Source: Deltaproteobacteria bacterium
GTDB lineage: Bacteria; Myxococcota_A; UBA796; UBA2385
Assembly (NCBI GenBank): GCA_016792625.1
Contig: JAEUKK010000170.1
Span: 1 to 38,706, forward strand
Length of the DNA stretch: 38,706 bases
Reading direction: 5' to 3'
Each line of letters begins with the position of its first letter. Position 1 is the stretch's first letter. The notes below the pieces were generated by a model. It was not told the origin of the DNA. It worked only from the letters and a program-made list of their open reading frames with translations, and ran no database searches. Made by a program: the position numbers and the translations under genes. This document shows positions 8,332-16,933 of this stretch, piece after piece.

Positions 8332-8808
8332 TCAGGCCTCGACCACCACCCCGGCGGGGTCGAGGTGGGGCAGCAGGCCCTCGACGCAGCGCCGCAGCAG
8401 GTCGCGGCTGCGGCGGAAGCGCCAGCGCCAGCCGCCCACCGGATCGGGCACCTCCATCGCCCCGCCGAGGCTGCCGAGCTGGAGGCCCTTGTGGGCTTCG
8501 CTGGGGTGGTGCTCGGCCAAGAAGAGCTGGTGGCGCAGCTCCATCACGAAGACCTGATCGGCCCAGCCCATCACGCTGGCGTCGACGCCCGCGCTGCGGT
8601 GCGCGCTGAGATCGACGCCCACCTCGCCCATCACGCGCACCGCGAGCGGGTCAGCGGGCCGGCCGATGAGGCCCATCGTGCCGCCCGAGCGCACCTCGAC
8701 CGGCAGCCCCCGGGCCTTCGCCAGCGCCGTCGCCCAGCCGGCGGCCATGGGCGAGCGGCAGATGTTGGCGGTGCAGAGGAAAAGAAGCCGGTGTGGCCTG
8801 CGCTGCAT
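8332..8808 (-). CDS. Low-molecular-weight protein tyrosine phosphatase family
   Basis: A 158-residue protein of the LMW-PTP/arsenate reductase fold. The P-loop CX5RS is CTANICRS (Cys12 nucleophile, Arg18), right after the N-terminal strand RLLFLCTA. The catalytic acid is Asp122 in EVPDPVGG, the family's DP motif. RSGGTMGLIGRPADPLAVRVM is the usual second block. All catalytic residues are present. The start ATG at 8808 has GGAGG 4 bases upstream. It converges with the PEGA kinase and diverges from the cyclophilin gene. Such enzymes dephosphorylate protein tyrosines; the target here is unknown. Confidence 0.9.
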   Translation of the reverse strand: MQRRPHRLLFLCTANICRSPMAAGWATALAKARGLPVEVRSGGTMGLIGRPADPLAVRVMGEVGVDLSAHRSAGVDASVMGWADQVFVMELRHQLFLAEHHPSEAHKGLQLGSLGGAMEVPDPVGGWRWRFRRSRDLLRRCVEGLLPHLDPAGVVVEA

Positions 8809-8878
8809 GGGGCCTCCGCCCTCGGGCTAACGCGGCGCGCCCTCGCCCCGGGCCAGCAGGTCGGGATAGCCGCGCCGG

Positions 8879-8903
8879 GGCGACCGCCAGGCCGGTGGTC
8901 GCC
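8879..8903. promoter_or_regulatory. Inverted repeat in the phosphatase-cyclophilin divergent region
   Basis: GGCGACCGCC and GGTGGTCGCC form a near-perfect 10-bp inverted repeat (one mismatch) with a 5-base spacer, roughly midway between the divergent starts at 8808 and 8997. It could be an operator or a transcript hairpin. Confidence 0.3.
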
Positions 8904-8996
8904 TTCGGCGCGCGCCCGTCGGCGCACACGCCCCGCCCCTCCCCAGGCCCGCCCCGCGCGGGCCGGCCCCGCCACCGCCGGGCCCCTGGAGCGCTC

Positions 8997-9509
<513 letters not shown>

Positions 9510-9580
9510 AGCCAGGGGGCGCGGGGCTGGCACGTCGGCGACCCTCTGCGCCGCAGCCCCCGCTGCTCAGCCCTTGCTGC

Positions 9581-10528
9581 TCAGCCCTCGCAGCTCAGGC
9601 CGCGGTCCTCGCCCTCCGCCTCGACCGCCGCGCAGGGCTGGCAGTCGCCAGCCGGGTCGAGGGTCAGGTTCAGGGTGAGGTTGGCGTCCTGCAGGGCCAC
9701 CTCACCGCGGGGGACCGCGCCGCAGTCGGTCTCGGCGGCGAGGCTGTCGCTGCGCAGGGCCAGCTGGCCCACGCCGCCCAAGGCGACGAGGGCGTCGACC
9801 TGGGTGAGCGCGTCGACCTGCTCGGTGCGGCCCAGGCTGGCCCAGCCGTCCCAGGCGGGCTCGCGTGGGTCTTGGGGGTCGACCTGGGCCCAGAGCCCGC
9901 GCAGCTCGACCCGGATGTTGGCCTGGGTGGCGTGGTGCAGGCCCTCTGGGGCGGGCAGGTCACCGGTGGTGTCGGGCGAGGCGTAGACCGCCGCGCCGAC
10001 GATGCGCAGGTGCTCGAAGCTCGGATCATCGACGTCGGCGGTGATCTCGAGGTCGAAGTCGGTGCGGCTCCACCGCAGGCCGCCTTCGCTCCAGGCCGCG
10101 GTCTCGACCCCGCCCTCCCATTGGTAGCCGTCTTGGCTGCGGCAGCTGCTGGCCCAGCGCTCCCCCTGCGCGGTCAGGTCACGGTAGGGGCAGCTGCCGA
10201 TGTCGGCGATCTGGTCCTGCTGGGCGATCTCCCAGAGCGAGAGCGGCAGGTCGACGCCCGGGTCGTCAAAACGGAGGCCGGGCAGGTGCTGGGCGAGGGC
10301 GAACCAGAGCGCGTCGCCGCCCGGCGCGGCGCCGGTGGGGCCGCCCGAGAGCTGGGCGGGGCCGAGGTCGAGCGTGGGGGTCAGCCAGGGGCCGTCGTCG
10401 GCCTCTTTTTCGGCCGGGGCGCCGCAGCCGAGCAGCAGGCTGAGCGCGAAGACCACCGGCGGGCGCGGGCGGCGCGGCGAGCGGGGTGTGGGGCGAAGGG
10501 TGCGGGCGGCGACCGCGGTGCGGGGCAT
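9581..10528 (-). CDS. Putative lipoprotein of unknown function
   Basis: A 315-residue protein with an Arg-rich N-terminus, a hydrophobic stretch PPVVFALSLLLGC and a plausible lipobox LLGC, with Cys at about residue 35, followed by acidic residues. The mature part is beta-rich with several Trp and pairs of Cys (GSCPYRD, SSCRSQDG, ETDCGAV, DCQPCAA, LSCEG) that could form disulfides outside the cytoplasm. The start ATG at 10528 has AGGAG about 6 bases upstream. A 15-bp tandem duplication just past the stop repeats the TGA region. It is divergent from deoC. I do not recognise the family. Confidence 0.75.
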   Translation of the reverse strand: MPRTAVAARTLRPTPRSPRRPRPPVVFALSLLLGCGAPAEKEADDGPWLTPTLDLGPAQLSGGPTGAAPGGDALWFALAQHLPGLRFDDPGVDLPLSLWEIAQQDQIADIGSCPYRDLTAQGERWASSCRSQDGYQWEGGVETAAWSEGGLRWSRTDFDLEITADVDDPSFEHLRIVGAAVYASPDTTGDLPAPEGLHHATQANIRVELRGLWAQVDPQDPREPAWDGWASLGRTEQVDALTQVDALVALGGVGQLALRSDSLAAETDCGAVPRGEVALQDANLTLNLTLDPAGDCQPCAAVEAEGEDRGLSCEG

Positions 10529-10687
10529 GGGGGGCTCCTCGGCGGCGCGGCTATCCGCCCGGGGCGCGGGCCGGCGCGCGCGGCGGTTGGTGCTGGCGAT
10601 GCCCGAAGATGACGTGAGGCACGTTGGTTTCGCGGGGCCCGTGGCCCTTGGCGGCGCCCAGCGGTAGGGTCGGCGCGGAGGTTTGCC

Positions 10688-11599
10688 ATGCTCCGCCCCA
10701 ACTCGCCCCTGCTCGGCGGCCGCGCGCCGGCGCCCACCCCGACCCGGGGCGCCGTCGACCCGGCGCTCGTCGAGCGCGTCGTCGCCCGCGTGCAAGAAGA
10801 GCTCCAGCTCCGCGCGGTGCCGGGCAACCCGGCCCTGCGGGGCACTTGGCAAGACCAGTCTGGCCTGCAGCGCCTGCTCGGCGGCGGGGCCGACCGCGTG
10901 GGCACCGCGGGCGCGCTTCCGGCGGGCGGCGACCTGCGGGGCTTGGCCCGGGCGATCGACCACACGCTGCTCAGCCCCACCGCCACCCGCAAAGACATCG
11001 TGCGGGTCTGCGAAGAGGCCCGCGCGCACAGCTTTTACAGCGTGTGCGTGAACACGACCTGGATCGGGCTGGTCGCCCAGCTGCTCGCCGGCTCCCGCGC
11101 GCTGCCCATCTGCGTGGTCGGCTTCCCGCTGGGCGCGATGGCCACCCCGAGCAAAGCCGCCGAGACCCGCCAGGCCATCGCCGACGGGGCCGCCGAGATC
11201 GACATGGTGATCAACATCGGCTGGCTCAAGGGCGGCGACTACGACGCCGTCTTCGACGACATCCGCGCCGTGGTCGAGGCCGCCCAGGGCCGGCCGGTCA
11301 AGGTCATCCTCGAGACCAGCCTGCTCAGCCGCGAAGAGAAGGTCGCCGGCTCGGCGCTGAGCAAGGCCGCCGGCGCTGCTTTCGTCAAGACCAGCACCGG
11401 CTTCGCCGGCGGGGGCGCCACCGCCGAAGACGTGGCCCTGATGCGCGCCGTGGTCGGCCCCGACATCGGCGTGAAGGCCAGCGGCGGTGTGCGCACCGCC
11501 GACGACGTGCAGAAGATGTTGGCCGCCGGCGCCGACCGCATCGGGGCGAGCGCCAGCGTCGCCATCGTCACCGGCGGCACGGGCAAGGGCGCCTACTGA
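10688..11599 (+). CDS. deoC: Deoxyribose-phosphate aldolase with N-terminal extension
   Basis: A 303-residue class I aldolase that cleaves 2-deoxyribose 5-phosphate to glyceraldehyde 3-phosphate and acetaldehyde in deoxynucleoside breakdown. The Schiff-base Lys is Lys234 in FVKTSTGF, the second active-site Lys is Lys263 in GVKASGGVRT, and the relay Asp is in EIDMVINIG. The catalytic barrel starts at about residue 84 (LARAIDHTLLSP). The first ~80 residues are an extension beyond the usual ~220-260-residue enzyme, including a helix (PALVERVVARVQEEL) and a linker. The start ATG at 10688 has GGAGG 6 bases upstream. The stop overlaps the deoA start by one base (TGATG), so the two are translationally coupled. 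Confidence 0.95.
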   Translation: MLRPNSPLLGGRAPAPTPTRGAVDPALVERVVARVQEELQLRAVPGNPALRGTWQDQSGLQRLLGGGADRVGTAGALPAGGDLRGLARAIDHTLLSPTATRKDIVRVCEEARAHSFYSVCVNTTWIGLVAQLLAGSRALPICVVGFPLGAMATPSKAAETRQAIADGAAEIDMVINIGWLKGGDYDAVFDDIRAVVEAAQGRPVKVILETSLLSREEKVAGSALSKAAGAAFVKTSTGFAGGGATAEDVALMRAVVGPDIGVKASGGVRTADDVQKMLAAGADRIGASASVAIVTGGTGKGAY

Positions 11600-12849
11600 T
11601 GGCGGCGGCGGCCGACCCGCAGCTGCTCCCGCAGGCCATTCTGGCCACCAAGCGTGAGGGCGGGGCCTGGTCCCGCGCCCAGCTCGGCGCGCTCGTGCAG
11701 GGCGGGCTCAGCGCCGCGATTTCGCGGCCCCAGCTCGGCGCGGCCCTCGCCTTCGCCCTCTGCCGCGGCATGAGCGACGAAGAGACCGTCGGCCTGACCG
11801 AAGAGATGGTCAACAGCGGGCGGCGGCTGCGCTGGCCGGCGGGCGGCGGCCCCCTCTGCGACAAGCACAGCACCGGCGGGGTCGGCGACAAGGTCAGCCT
11901 CGTGCTCGCGCCGCTGTGGGCCAGCCTCGGCCTGCGCGTGCCGATGATCTCGGGGCGTGGGCTCGGCCACACCGGCGGCACCCTCGACAAGCTCGAGGCG
12001 ATCAGCGGCCTGCGCGTCGATCTCAACGAGGCTGAGGCCGCGCGCTGCCTCGATTCGGTGGGCTGCTTCATCACCGGCCAGACCGGCGCCCTAGCCCCGG
12101 CCGACGGCCTGCTCTACGCCCTGCGCGACGAGACGGGCACGGTCCCGTCCATCCCATTGATCACGGCGAGTATTCTGTCCAAAAAGGCCGCGGCCGGCGT
12201 CGAGCGCCTCGTGATGGACGTGAAGTACGGCTCGGGCGCCTTTATGCGCACCGACGCCGAGGCCACGGCCCTCGCCGAGAGCCTCGAGCGGGTCGGCGCC
12301 GGCCTGGGCATGCAGGTGCGCTGCGCGCTGACGCCGATGTCGACCCCGCTCGGCCGCACCATCGGCAACGCGCTCGAGGTGCGCGAGGCGGTCGAGACCC
12401 TCGCCGGCGGCGGTGATCCTGCGCTGCGGGCCCTGACCCTGCGCCTGACCGCCGCCCTCGACCCGGCGCTCGAGGCGCCCGCCGCCGCCGCCCTCGACGA
12501 CGGCCGGGCGCTCGCCGCCTGGCGCGGCATGGTGCGGGCCCAGGGCGGCGACCCCGATGCGCCGCTGCGTGGCCTCGACGCCGTGAAGCAGTCCCTCGTG
12601 CGCGCCCCCGCCGACGGCTACCTGCGCCGCCTCGACGCCCTGCCCCTCGGTCAAGCCGCCGCCGCCTTGGGCGCAGGCCGGGCGGTGGCCGGCGCGCCGG
12701 TGCACCCCGGCGTCGGCCTCGAGCTGCTGGTGGTCGAGGGCGAGGCGCTCAGCGCCGGTCAGCCCATCCTGCGCGTGTGGCATGACGAGGTGGGCCTCGA
12801 GGTCGCCCAGTCCCTCATCGCCCAGGCGGTGGAGATCGGGCCCCGGTGA
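11599..12849 (+). CDS. deoA: Thymidine/pyrimidine-nucleoside phosphorylase
   Basis: A 416-residue phosphorylase that splits thymidine or other pyrimidine nucleosides with phosphate. The family signature DKHSTGGVGDKVSLVLAP (Lys89-His90-Ser91) is intact, as are SGRGLGHTGGTLDKLEAI, the substrate-binding region IPLITASILSKKAAAG and VMDVKYGSGAFM. The length is normal. It is translationally coupled to deoC, which uses the next intermediate of the pathway, so the pair forms a salvage operon. The related Pdp enzyme has the same motifs; the deoC neighbour supports deoA. Confidence 0.93.
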   Translation: MAAAADPQLLPQAILATKREGGAWSRAQLGALVQGGLSAAISRPQLGAALAFALCRGMSDEETVGLTEEMVNSGRRLRWPAGGGPLCDKHSTGGVGDKVSLVLAPLWASLGLRVPMISGRGLGHTGGTLDKLEAISGLRVDLNEAEAARCLDSVGCFITGQTGALAPADGLLYALRDETGTVPSIPLITASILSKKAAAGVERLVMDVKYGSGAFMRTDAEATALAESLERVGAGLGMQVRCALTPMSTPLGRTIGNALEVREAVETLAGGGDPALRALTLRLTAALDPALEAPAAAALDDGRALAAWRGMVRAQGGDPDAPLRGLDAVKQSLVRAPADGYLRRLDALPLGQAAAALGAGRAVAGAPVHPGVGLELLVVEGEALSAGQPILRVWHDEVGLEVAQSLIAQAVEIGPR

Positions 12850-13577
12850 GCCGCTGGGCGCCCGCCCGCGCGGCCCTCGCCCGCCGCTGGCCCGCGCTGC
12901 GCGCCGCGCTGCTGCTCGGGGTGGTGGCCCAAGCCGCGCTGGACGCCGTGCCCCTGCCGCGGATCACCGAAGGCCAGCTCGCCGAGGCCAGCCTGCGCGC
13001 CGAGCTGCGGGCCCAGGCCCAGGCGCTAGCTGCCCTGCGCGCGCGCCTGCCCGCTCCGCTGGCCGAACCGCTGCCCACGCCCGCGCCCGCCGCCGTTGGT
13101 GCGCTGCTCATCTCATTGAGTCACAAGTGTAACATCGTCCGCGACCTCGCCCTGGCCCCCACCGCGCCGCTGCGGCGGGCCCTCGGTCTGGGCCAGAGCT
13201 GGGGGCTCTTCGCCCTGCCCTCGCCCGAGGTGGGCCGCCTCGTCGTGCGCGGGCTGCGCGAGGATGGCGTGTGGGTCGATGTGTTCCGCGCCGGTGAGGG
13301 GGGCGCGCCTGCGCTGGCCGGGCCGCTCGCCGGGCGCCGCCTGCGCGGGGTCTGGGACGAGGCCGGCGACCGGGCCCGGCCCTGGCCGAGCTGGGCCCGC
13401 CTCGTCGACTGGATCGCCGCGCAGGCCTTCGCCGCCGACCCGGCGCTCATCGAGGTCGAGGTGCGCATCGACCGCGAGCGCCTGCACCTGCCCGGCGGGC
13501 CCGCCACCGGCGCCGCCCGCCCGCTGCACCGCGCGCACCGCCGTCGCCCGCTCTTGCCGCCCACGGGCGCACCATGA
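12846..13577 (+). CDS. Membrane-anchored protein paired with the HTTM protein
   Basis: A 243-residue protein with an N-terminal hydrophobic helix (ALRAALLLGVVAQAALDAVPLP), an Ala/Leu-rich linker, then a soluble domain containing LGLGQSWGLFALPSPEVGRLVVRG. This resembles the W-x-M/L-F-A-P segment of small proteins often encoded beside HTTM proteins. It starts at GTG 12846, overlapping the deoA stop (GTGA), and its end overlaps the next start by 4 bases (ATGA), so it sits in the same operon. It is probably a functional partner of the next gene product. Reaction unknown. Confidence 0.7.
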   Translation: MSRWAPARAALARRWPALRAALLLGVVAQAALDAVPLPRITEGQLAEASLRAELRAQAQALAALRARLPAPLAEPLPTPAPAAVGALLISLSHKCNIVRDLALAPTAPLRRALGLGQSWGLFALPSPEVGRLVVRGLREDGVWVDVFRAGEGGAPALAGPLAGRRLRGVWDEAGDRARPWPSWARLVDWIAAQAFAADPALIEVEVRIDRERLHLPGGPATGAARPLHRAHRRRPLLPPTGAP

Positions 13578-14545
13578 GCGGGGCGCTCGGCCGCGCCTGG
13601 GGCCGCTGGGTGGCGCTGACCGCGGCGCAGGAGCCGGCCCATGGCCTCGCTGTCGTGCGCATCGGCGTGGGCGGGCTGATCTTCGTCGACCGCGCCCTGC
13701 TCTCGGTCGAGGGCCTGGTCGCGCCCCTGCTGGCCCCGGTGGGCGCGGGCGGCCTGGGCGACCCGCTCGGGCAGCCCGCCCCGCCCCTGCTCTACCGGCT
13801 CTTGCCCGCCGATCCGGCCGCGGCGCTGCGGCTGGTCGAGGGCACACACCTGCTCAGCCTCGCCGCGGCGGCCAGCCTCTGCCTCGGCCTGTGGACGCGC
13901 GGCAGCGCGGCGCTCCTGTTGGTCCTGCTCAGCCAGTTCGCCGCGGCCCTGCCCCCGGCGGACCGCGGCGTGGATCTGCTGCTGCGCAATGTGTTGGCCA
14001 TCCTCGCCCTGTCGGGCGCCGGGCGCGCCTGGGCGCTGGACGCCTGGCGCGCCGGCCCCCAGCTGACGCCCGCCTGGCCCCGCCGCCTGCTGTTGGTCCA
14101 GCTCGGGCTGGTCTACCTGGGCGCCGCGGCGGCCAAGGTCGCCTCACCGTGGACGCCGGCCGGCGGCTGGGCCGCGCTCTCCTTCGCCGCGCGCGACCCG
14201 GCCTACGCCCGCCTACCCGCCGCTCTGGTGCTGGATCTGCACCCGCTCACGCAGATGATGACCATCAGCACGCTGATCTGGGAGTGGGGCGCGCTGCTCT
14301 GGCTGGCCGCGCTCTGGGCCCGGGCCACCCGAACGGCCCCGGGCCGCCTGCGGGCGCTGAGCAACCGCCTGGGCCTGGTCGGCCTGTACCTCTGGATCGG
14401 GGCCGTGTTTCACCTGGGCACACACCTGCTGCTGCGCATCGGCGTGTTCCCCTTCGTGATGCTGGCGTTGTACGCTGCGGCCGCGCCGCCCGAGTTTTGG
14501 GCCCGCGGGGCGGCGACCGCACGGCGCGCGCTCCGGGGTAGCTGA
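13574..14545 (+). CDS. HTTM-domain multipass membrane protein
   Basis: A 323-residue integral membrane protein resembling the HTTM (horizontally transferred transmembrane) family, distantly related to vitamin K-dependent gamma-carboxylase. Features are the opening LAVVRIGVGGLIFVDRAL, a lumen segment LLYRLLPADPAAALRLVE, several hydrophobic helices (LLLVLLSQFAAAL, VLAILALSGAG, LLLVQLGLVYLGAAAAKV), and HLGTHLLLRIGVFPFVML near the end, typical of the family. The K-x-x-S-P-W-x-x-G segment (AAAKVASPWTPAGGWAALS) also fits. It overlaps the preceding gene by 4 bases, at the end of the deo run. The deo genes and this pair share no obvious pathway, so the linkage may be only transcriptional. Confidence 0.78.
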   Translation: MSGALGRAWGRWVALTAAQEPAHGLAVVRIGVGGLIFVDRALLSVEGLVAPLLAPVGAGGLGDPLGQPAPPLLYRLLPADPAAALRLVEGTHLLSLAAAASLCLGLWTRGSAALLLVLLSQFAAALPPADRGVDLLLRNVLAILALSGAGRAWALDAWRAGPQLTPAWPRRLLLVQLGLVYLGAAAAKVASPWTPAGGWAALSFAARDPAYARLPAALVLDLHPLTQMMTISTLIWEWGALLWLAALWARATRTAPGRLRALSNRLGLVGLYLWIGAVFHLGTHLLLRIGVFPFVMLALYAAAAPPEFWARGAATARRALRGS

Positions 14546-14602
14546 AACATCGATGTTTGATGGTGTTGCAGATTCTGGCGCGCCAGGTTGAGGGGAGGGA
14601 AG

Positions 14603-16117
14603 ATGGGCTGGTGGAGCAAACGCAGCGCTGCCGAGGGCGCAGAGGCGGCGCCCAGCACCACCCCGGCGGGGCGCGCCCGCCCAGCGGGGCAGGGTGGCCT
14701 CGCGCTGATCGAGCGCTGCTTCCCCGACGCCGCCCCCGTGCGCGCCGATGTCGAGGCCTTGCTCGGTGAAGATGTGGTGCTGCTGCGGCTCGTCGACGAG
14801 CTGCGGGTCGGCGGCTGGCCCGCGCCACGCGCGGCGATCGGCGCCCTGCGCGAGGCCGGCACGGCCGCGGCGGCCGGCGCCCCGGTCAGCGCCTGCTTCG
14901 CGCTCGCCGCCTGGGACAGCGTGACCGACGGCTACGGCGCCTACGGGCTCTTTGACGCGCTGAGCTTGCTCGCGCACCAGACCACCGCGCTCAAGGCCGC
15001 CGCCGGCGCGGGCGGCGCCGAGGGCGCCCAGGCCGGCGCCCTGCTGTGTTTTGTGCACGGGCCCGCCCTCGAGGCCTTGGCGGCGCGGGCGCGCCCACCC
15101 CTGGTCGCCGCCCACCGCGGGCTGGTCGCCTTCCTGCAGACCGCGCCGGTCGACGACCCGCGGGCCACCGCCGCCCTGTTGGCCATCGTTGACCTGCCCA
15201 TCCCCGAGGCTGACGCGGGCTGGCATGAGCACACCCGGGCCGAGGCGCTGCGGGCCCTCGCGAGCCGCGCCGCCGCCGCCCGGGCCAGCGCGGCTGCGGC
15301 GCCACGGCCGTGGGTGTCGGCGCCGGTCGCGGGGCGTGAGGGGGCGTTCGTGTCCGGCGTGGCCGCGTCCGCCTCGGCTCCCTCGGCCTCCGCCCCGGCT
15401 CCATCCGCGTCCGCCTCGGCTCCCTCGGCCTCCGCTGCGTCGGGTACTCCGCGGTCTGGCGCTGGGAATGACGCGCAGGGCGTCAAGTTCGAGCATCCAT
15501 CAGATGCGTCCGAGGCGGGCGCGGACGCGAGCGCGACCGACGCGGACGCGCTGACGGAGGCACCTCCAGAGTCCGCCGAGGCCGGCCTGCTGCGGGCCTT
15601 GCTGCGCGAGCTCGAGTCGGGCGTCATCGAGCGGGTGCGCGTGGCCTTTGGCCTGCTGCCCGGCGTGCCCGGCGGGGACCTGGAGCTCGACGCGCGCCTG
15701 CCGGCGCTGCTCGCCTGGTGCGGTGACCGCGGAGACCCTGCGGTGGCCGCCCTGCGCGCCCAGGCGCTGCAGCGCTGGGCCCAGCGGTCCCGCGCCGCGG
15801 TGCACAGCCCGGCGCCGGCGGCCCCGGCGGGCGCCCCCCTGCCCGAGCTGCCCGTCCCCCAGCGGGCGGCGGAGCGCAGCGCCGCGCTGCGGGCCGAGGC
15901 GCGCGCGGCGCTGCTCGCCCTCGCCGCGGGGGAGGCGCCGGCGAATGGCCCGGAAGGTCTCGCGCTGCGCGTGCAGGCGCTGGATCTGCTGAGCAAGGGG
16001 CTGCCTTGGGCCGCGGCGGAGCTGCTCGAGGCCGCGCGGGGGGCCTTGGCCGCGCCGGAGCCCGAGCTGCGGCGGGCGGGGGCCCGGGCGCTGGCCGCGG
16101 TGGCGGCGCGGGGTTGA
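14603..16117 (+). CDS. Alanine-rich helical-repeat (HEAT-like) protein
   Basis: A 504-residue protein of unknown function. Residues ~30-215 are helical (VRADVEALLGEDVVLLRLVDEL; AHRGLVAFLQTAPVDDPRAT). A low-complexity Ala/Ser/Pro linker follows (about 235-300), encoded by a 42-bp-period repeat. The C-terminal ~180 residues are again helical pairs (LRAEARAALLALAAGE; GLALRVQALDLLSKGLPWAAAELLEA; LRRAGARALAAVAARG), compatible with HEAT/ARM-like repeats. There is no signal peptide or membrane helix. The start ATG at 14603 has GGAGG 4 bases upstream; the TTG 15 bases earlier is an alternative. The last 432 bases are duplicated, with frameshifts, at 17759-18178. Confidence 0.75.
   Translation: MGWWSKRSAAEGAEAAPSTTPAGRARPAGQGGLALIERCFPDAAPVRADVEALLGEDVVLLRLVDELRVGGWPAPRAAIGALREAGTAAAAGAPVSACFALAAWDSVTDGYGAYGLFDALSLLAHQTTALKAAAGAGGAEGAQAGALLCFVHGPALEALAARARPPLVAAHRGLVAFLQTAPVDDPRATAALLAIVDLPIPEADAGWHEHTRAEALRALASRAAAARASAAAAPRPWVSAPVAGREGAFVSGVAASASAPSASAPAPSASASAPSASAASGTPRSGAGNDAQGVKFEHPSDASEAGADASATDADALTEAPPESAEAGLLRALLRELESGVIERVRVAFGLLPGVPGGDLELDARLPALLAWCGDRGDPAVAALRAQALQRWAQRSRAAVHSPAPAAPAGAPLPELPVPQRAAERSAALRAEARAALLALAAGEAPANGPEGLALRVQALDLLSKGLPWAAAELLEAARGALAAPEPELRRAGARALAAVAARG
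15363..15435 (+). repeat. 31-bp direct repeat, 42-bp period, in the Ala/Ser/Pro linker
   Basis: A 31-bp unit (CCGCGTCCGCCTCGGCTCCC and the next 11 bases) occurs at 15363-15393 and again at 15405-15435. It encodes repeated SASAPSAS-type residues. The 42-bp period is a multiple of three, so copy-number change keeps the frame. Confidence 0.85.
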
Positions 16118-16531
16118 GGGGCGGCGGGTGAAGCGGCAGGGGGCGTCAACACCTGGACGGTGCGCTCGCGGATATGCCTCGTGTGGGGCCCTGGTGCGGG
16201 CCAGGGTCAGCTCCAGGTCGCTGATGTCGAAGGGGGGCCGCTGGCCCATCGGCGGCGGTGGCAACCCTGTGGCGCCCCCTTCCGGCGGCCCGGCGCGCCT
16301 GGGTGCCCGGGCCGGCGGCTATCCTGCGGCAGCGCGCGGCCCTCCGCGTTGGCCGCGCGTGGGCGCGAGCCTGAACAGCGAGGCCACCTGGGTCGCGCAG
16401 GTCGACCCCCTCCAACAGAACGGTCACGAGCAAGGTGGGAACAGCAATCGCAAAACGGTTGGAATGGTCGATTGGGGCTGGGTGTAGGCAGCCCGAGGCA
16501 GCTGTCGATCCCCCACACCGGAGTAGCCGCG
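16118..16531. other. 414-bp gap at a recombination junction
   Basis: No intact gene is seen. On the minus strand at about 16150-16246 a short frame beginning MGQRPPFDISDLELTLARTR looks like a real protein N-terminus but runs on without similarity into antisense DNA. The right part (about 16400-16500) is lower in GC and may hold the promoter of the DUF962-like gene. Confidence 0.4.
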
Positions 16532-16933
16532 ATGCAAGCACATGATCCGCGCGCCCTTGCGTCCTTCGACGCGTTCTGGGTCCACTACCTCCTCCATCAT
16601 CGTCGCGCGGCCACGCGACGGCTCCACTTTGCTGGCTCGGTGATCTGCATCGTCGGGTTCGCGGCGTCGCTCAGCTTGGCGTCGGTGTGGCCGGTCGTCC
16701 TCGGGCTCGCCCTCGGGTACTTTTGCGCCTTCGCGGGCCATTGGTGGGCCGAAGGCAACCGGCCGCTGACCTTCGAGCACCCGCTCCGCGCCGGGCTCTG
16801 CAACTGGCGCCTCTTCGGCGTGGAGTGCGCTGCGATGTTTGGCCTCGGCGGTGGTTTTGATGCCACGCTCGAACGGGGGGTGCGCCGTCGTCCCGAGGTG
16901 CTTGGGTGGATGTGCGACGCGGGCGGTCAGTGA
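16532..16933 (+). CDS. DUF962 / Mpo1-like membrane protein
   Basis: A 133-residue protein of the Mpo1-like (DUF962, YGL010w) type. It shows the early H-rich segment WVHYLLHHRRAATRRLHFAG, two hydrophobic helices (VICIVGFAASLSLASVW and VVLGLALGYFCAFAG), then the diagnostic GHWWAEGNRPLTFEHPL. Yeast Mpo1 is an iron-dependent dioxygenase acting in fatty-acid alpha-oxidation in the ER membrane; the bacterial relatives are mostly untested. The start ATG at 16532 has GGAG 9 bases upstream. The next gene overlaps by 4 bases (GTGA). GC in this block is lower than its surroundings (40 of 60 bases in 16561-16620, counted by hand), consistent with insertion. Confidence 0.8.
   Translation: MQAHDPRALASFDAFWVHYLLHHRRAATRRLHFAGSVICIVGFAASLSLASVWPVVLGLALGYFCAFAGHWWAEGNRPLTFEHPLRAGLCNWRLFGVECAAMFGLGGGFDATLERGVRRRPEVLGWMCDAGGQ

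Noticed and set aside
15363..15435. CRISPR-like direct repeats
   Set aside because: Only two units, inside a coding low-complexity linker, with no unique spacers or cas genes.
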